Below, piece after piece: positions 5,484-6,799 of a DNA stretch of 6,799 bases; within the stretch, counting starts at the first letter, position 1; every line of letters starts with the position of its first letter. The stretch lies in contig JAFTYN010000033.1 in the NCBI GenBank assembly GCA_017461465.1, positions 1 to 6,799 of the forward strand, in the 5' to 3' direction. The notes beneath the pieces were generated by a model. It did not search any database. It saw only the letters and a list, made by a program, of their open reading frames with translations, and was not told the origin of the DNA. Origin of the DNA: Bacilli bacterium. GTDB taxonomy: Bacteria; Bacillota_I; Bacilli_A; RF39; UBA660. Both the position numbers and the translations under genes were made by a program.

Positions 5484-5506
5484 ATTACAAGTTGGGAAGT
5501 GATTAA

Positions 5507-6376
5507 ATGTTAAAAACAGTAAATATTGGACTTAGATTTAATACAAGAACACTATTTGAAAATGTAAATATAGAATTTAAAGATGACAATTGTTATGGTA
5601 TTATTGGTGCTAATGGAGCGGGTAAATCCACTTTTTTAAAAATATTAAGTGGTGAAATAGATTCAACTAAAGGAGAAGTAATACTAGGAAAAAATGAAAG
5701 AATCTCAGTATTAAGACAAAATCACAATGAATTTGATGAATTTACAGTACTTGAAACTGTTATAATGGGTGATTCTAAATTATATAGTATTATGAAAGAA
5801 AAAGAAGCTCTTTATATGAAACCAGATTTTACAATGGAAGATGGAATGAGAGTAGGAGAGTTAGAAGAAGAATTTGCTGCTTTAAACGGATGGCAAGCTG
5901 AAAGTGATGCTTCACAGTTACTTGATGGTCTAGGAATTAAGTTGGAAAAACTTGAACTAAAAATGGGAGAACTAAAAGATAGTGATAAGGTTAAAGTATT
6001 ACTTGCAAGAGCATTATTTGGTAATCCTGATATTCTACTTTTAGATGAACCTACTAACGGATTAGATAGTAAAAGTATTCTATGGTTAGAAGAATTTTTA
6101 ATAAACTTTAAAAATACTGTACTTGTAGTATCACATGATAGACATTTCTTAAATAAAGTTTGTACACATATGGTAGATATTGATTATGGAAAAGTAACTC
6201 TATTTGTAGGTAATTATGATTTTTGGTATGAATCAAGTCAATTAATTCAAAAACAAATGAGAGATTCTAACAAGAAAAAAGAAGAAAAGATTAAAGAACT
6301 TGAAGAATTTATTAGACGTTTTAGCGCTAATGCTTCAAAATCAAAGCAAGCAACATCTAGAAAGAAATCGCTTTAA
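5507..6376 (+). CDS. ABC-F ATPase, YbiT-like, N-terminal half ended by an in-frame stop
   Basis: ABC-F proteins are soluble twin-ATPase factors that act on ribosomes, usually about 500-550 residues. Here only 289 are read. Visible are Walker A GANGAGKST (34-42), Q-loop LRQN (69-72), Walker B ILLLDEP (176-182), the switch His in VVSHDRHF (H210), and the inter-domain linker with RFSANASKSKQATSRKK (271-287). The signature is LKDSD (156-160) rather than LSGGQ, and the D-loop reads NGLD. From memory both are usual in this YbiT-like branch, so they are not read as damage. Codon 290 is TAA where relatives have Glu in a SLEKI-like segment, and matching sequence resumes immediately in the same frame. 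Expected product if translated: one ATPase domain plus most of the linker, probably non-functional as an ABC-F factor. Confidence 0.85.
   Translation: MLKTVNIGLRFNTRTLFENVNIEFKDDNCYGIIGANGAGKSTFLKILSGEIDSTKGEVILGKNERISVLRQNHNEFDEFTVLETVIMGDSKLYSIMKEKEALYMKPDFTMEDGMRVGELEEEFAALNGWQAESDASQLLDGLGIKLEKLELKMGELKDSDKVKVLLARALFGNPDILLLDEPTNGLDSKSILWLEEFLINFKNTVLVVSHDRHFLNKVCTHMVDIDYGKVTLFVGNYDFWYESSQLIQKQMRDSNKKKEEKIKELEEFIRRFSANASKSKQATSRKKSL
6374..6376 (+). other. Premature in-frame TAA (nonsense position)
   Basis: The stop lies between codons for SRKKSL and KIELAEIKASNRKYPYIN. A GAA-to-TAA single-base change would explain it. The context is CTT TAA AAA ATA, with no insertion or deletion. Confidence 0.8.
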
Positions 6377-6799
6377 AAAATAGAACTTGCTGAAATAAAA
6401 GCTTCTAATCGTAAATATCCATATATTAATTTTGATATAGATAAGAGATTAGGAAAAGAAGTAATTAGTTTAGAAAATATTAATTATTCTATAGATGGTA
6501 AAGAGATACTTAAAAACTTTAATTTAACACTTAGAGCTGAAGATAAAATAGCATTAATCGGAGTTAATGAAATAGCTAAAACAGCATTATTAAACATTAT
6601 TTCAGGTAATATTAAACCAGATAGTGGAACTATAAAAATTGGTTCAACGGTTAAAATAGCATATTATGAGAAGAATCATGATAAATATTTTGAAACTAAT
6701 GTTAATTTAATTGAATGGTTAAGAGGATATTCAGAAATAAAAGAAGAATCTTTTGTAAGAGGTTTCTTAGGTAGAATGTTATTTTCAGGTGAAGAATCA
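6377..6799 (+). pseudogene. C-terminal half of the ABC-F gene, cut off by the stop (partial, runs off right edge)
   Basis: The same frame stays open for 141 codons to the window edge. It encodes the rest of the linker (KASNRKYPYINFDID) and the second ATPase domain: ISLENINYSIDGKEILKNF, a Walker A-like GVNEIAKT, SGNIKPDSGTIKIG, and the family segment RGFLGRMLFSGEES just before the expected signature, which is outside the window. GxNExAKT, instead of GxxGxGKT, is a form I recall from this branch, so it is not counted as decay. No in-frame ATG, GTG or TTG occurs before ATG at about 6776, so independent re-initiation of this domain is unlikely. Strong conservation with no frameshift means any inactivation is very recent, or the stop is a sequence error. 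Confidence 0.8.

Noticed and set aside
5969..6064. Signature LKDSD instead of LSGGQ and NGLD in the first ABC-F domain, read as decay.
   Set aside because: E. coli YbiT also has a non-canonical first signature, and from memory similar LKxSD and NGLD forms are common in low-GC relatives. I treat them as subfamily traits.
6371..6382. Programmed frameshift at CTT TAA (similar to the prfB CTT TGA site) or a -1 slip on TTTAAAA.
   Set aside because: The downstream domain is in the same frame as the upstream one, so any shift would destroy it. The -1 heptamer is also not in the required frame.
6559..6582. Second Walker A reading GVNEIAKT, lacking two glycines, as further damage to the gene.
   Set aside because: A GxNExAKT form is one I recall from Bacillota members of this branch, so it is not evidence of pseudogene decay. 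An alignment would settle it.
6377..6799. Separate gene for the second ATPase domain (split ABC-F).
   Set aside because: No ribosome site and no in-frame ATG, GTG or TTG before about 6776, and the linker sequence is continuous.

Overview
The window is very AT-rich DNA (about a quarter G+C by eye). Every gene reads left to right, Shine-Dalgarno sites are strong, and genes are tightly packed. This fits a low-GC Bacillota chromosome, perhaps one of the small-genome, uncultured gut Bacilli; no marker here fixes the taxon. All tryptophans in the genes are TGG and no in-frame TGA occurs, which argues for the standard bacterial code rather than the Mycoplasma code.

Layout: (1) the 3' end of a helical protein and its terminator (3-169); (2) a five-helix membrane protein with an extracytoplasmic domain, with its own promoter and terminator (171-1209); (3) a phage-lysin-like protein made of an M23-type peptidase domain with altered metal ligands, an SH3b domain and a basic amphipathic tail (1270-2157); (4) a four-gene operon holding a nucleoside deoxyribosyltransferase-like protein, a UlaG-like metallo-hydrolase, thioredoxin reductase and thioredoxin (2164-4420); (5) a two-gene operon of an unrecognised charged protein and a GNAT acetyltransferase (4422-5453); (6) a YbiT-like ABC-F gene running off the right edge (5475-6799).

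The clearest anomaly is in the ABC-F gene. A single in-frame TAA at 6374-6376 stands where the family normally has Glu, just after the inter-domain linker. The same frame then continues without a stop for 141 codons to the window edge and encodes the second ATPase domain. The gene is therefore a very recent nonsense pseudogene, a natural truncation, or a base-call error.

Operon 4 contains a complete cytoplasmic thioredoxin system (TrxB reduces TrxA using NADPH) behind two small-molecule enzymes, so the four proteins are probably made together. Regulation looks minimal. Most units start with an extended -10 promoter (TG-N-TATAAT type) without a good -35, have predicted leaders of roughly 9-16 nt, and end with a hairpin and T-run that touches or overlaps the last stop codon. 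No gap between genes exceeds 300 bases. I saw no tRNA, rRNA, CRISPR array, insertion sequence or riboswitch. Nothing here amounts to a clear new defence or mobile system.
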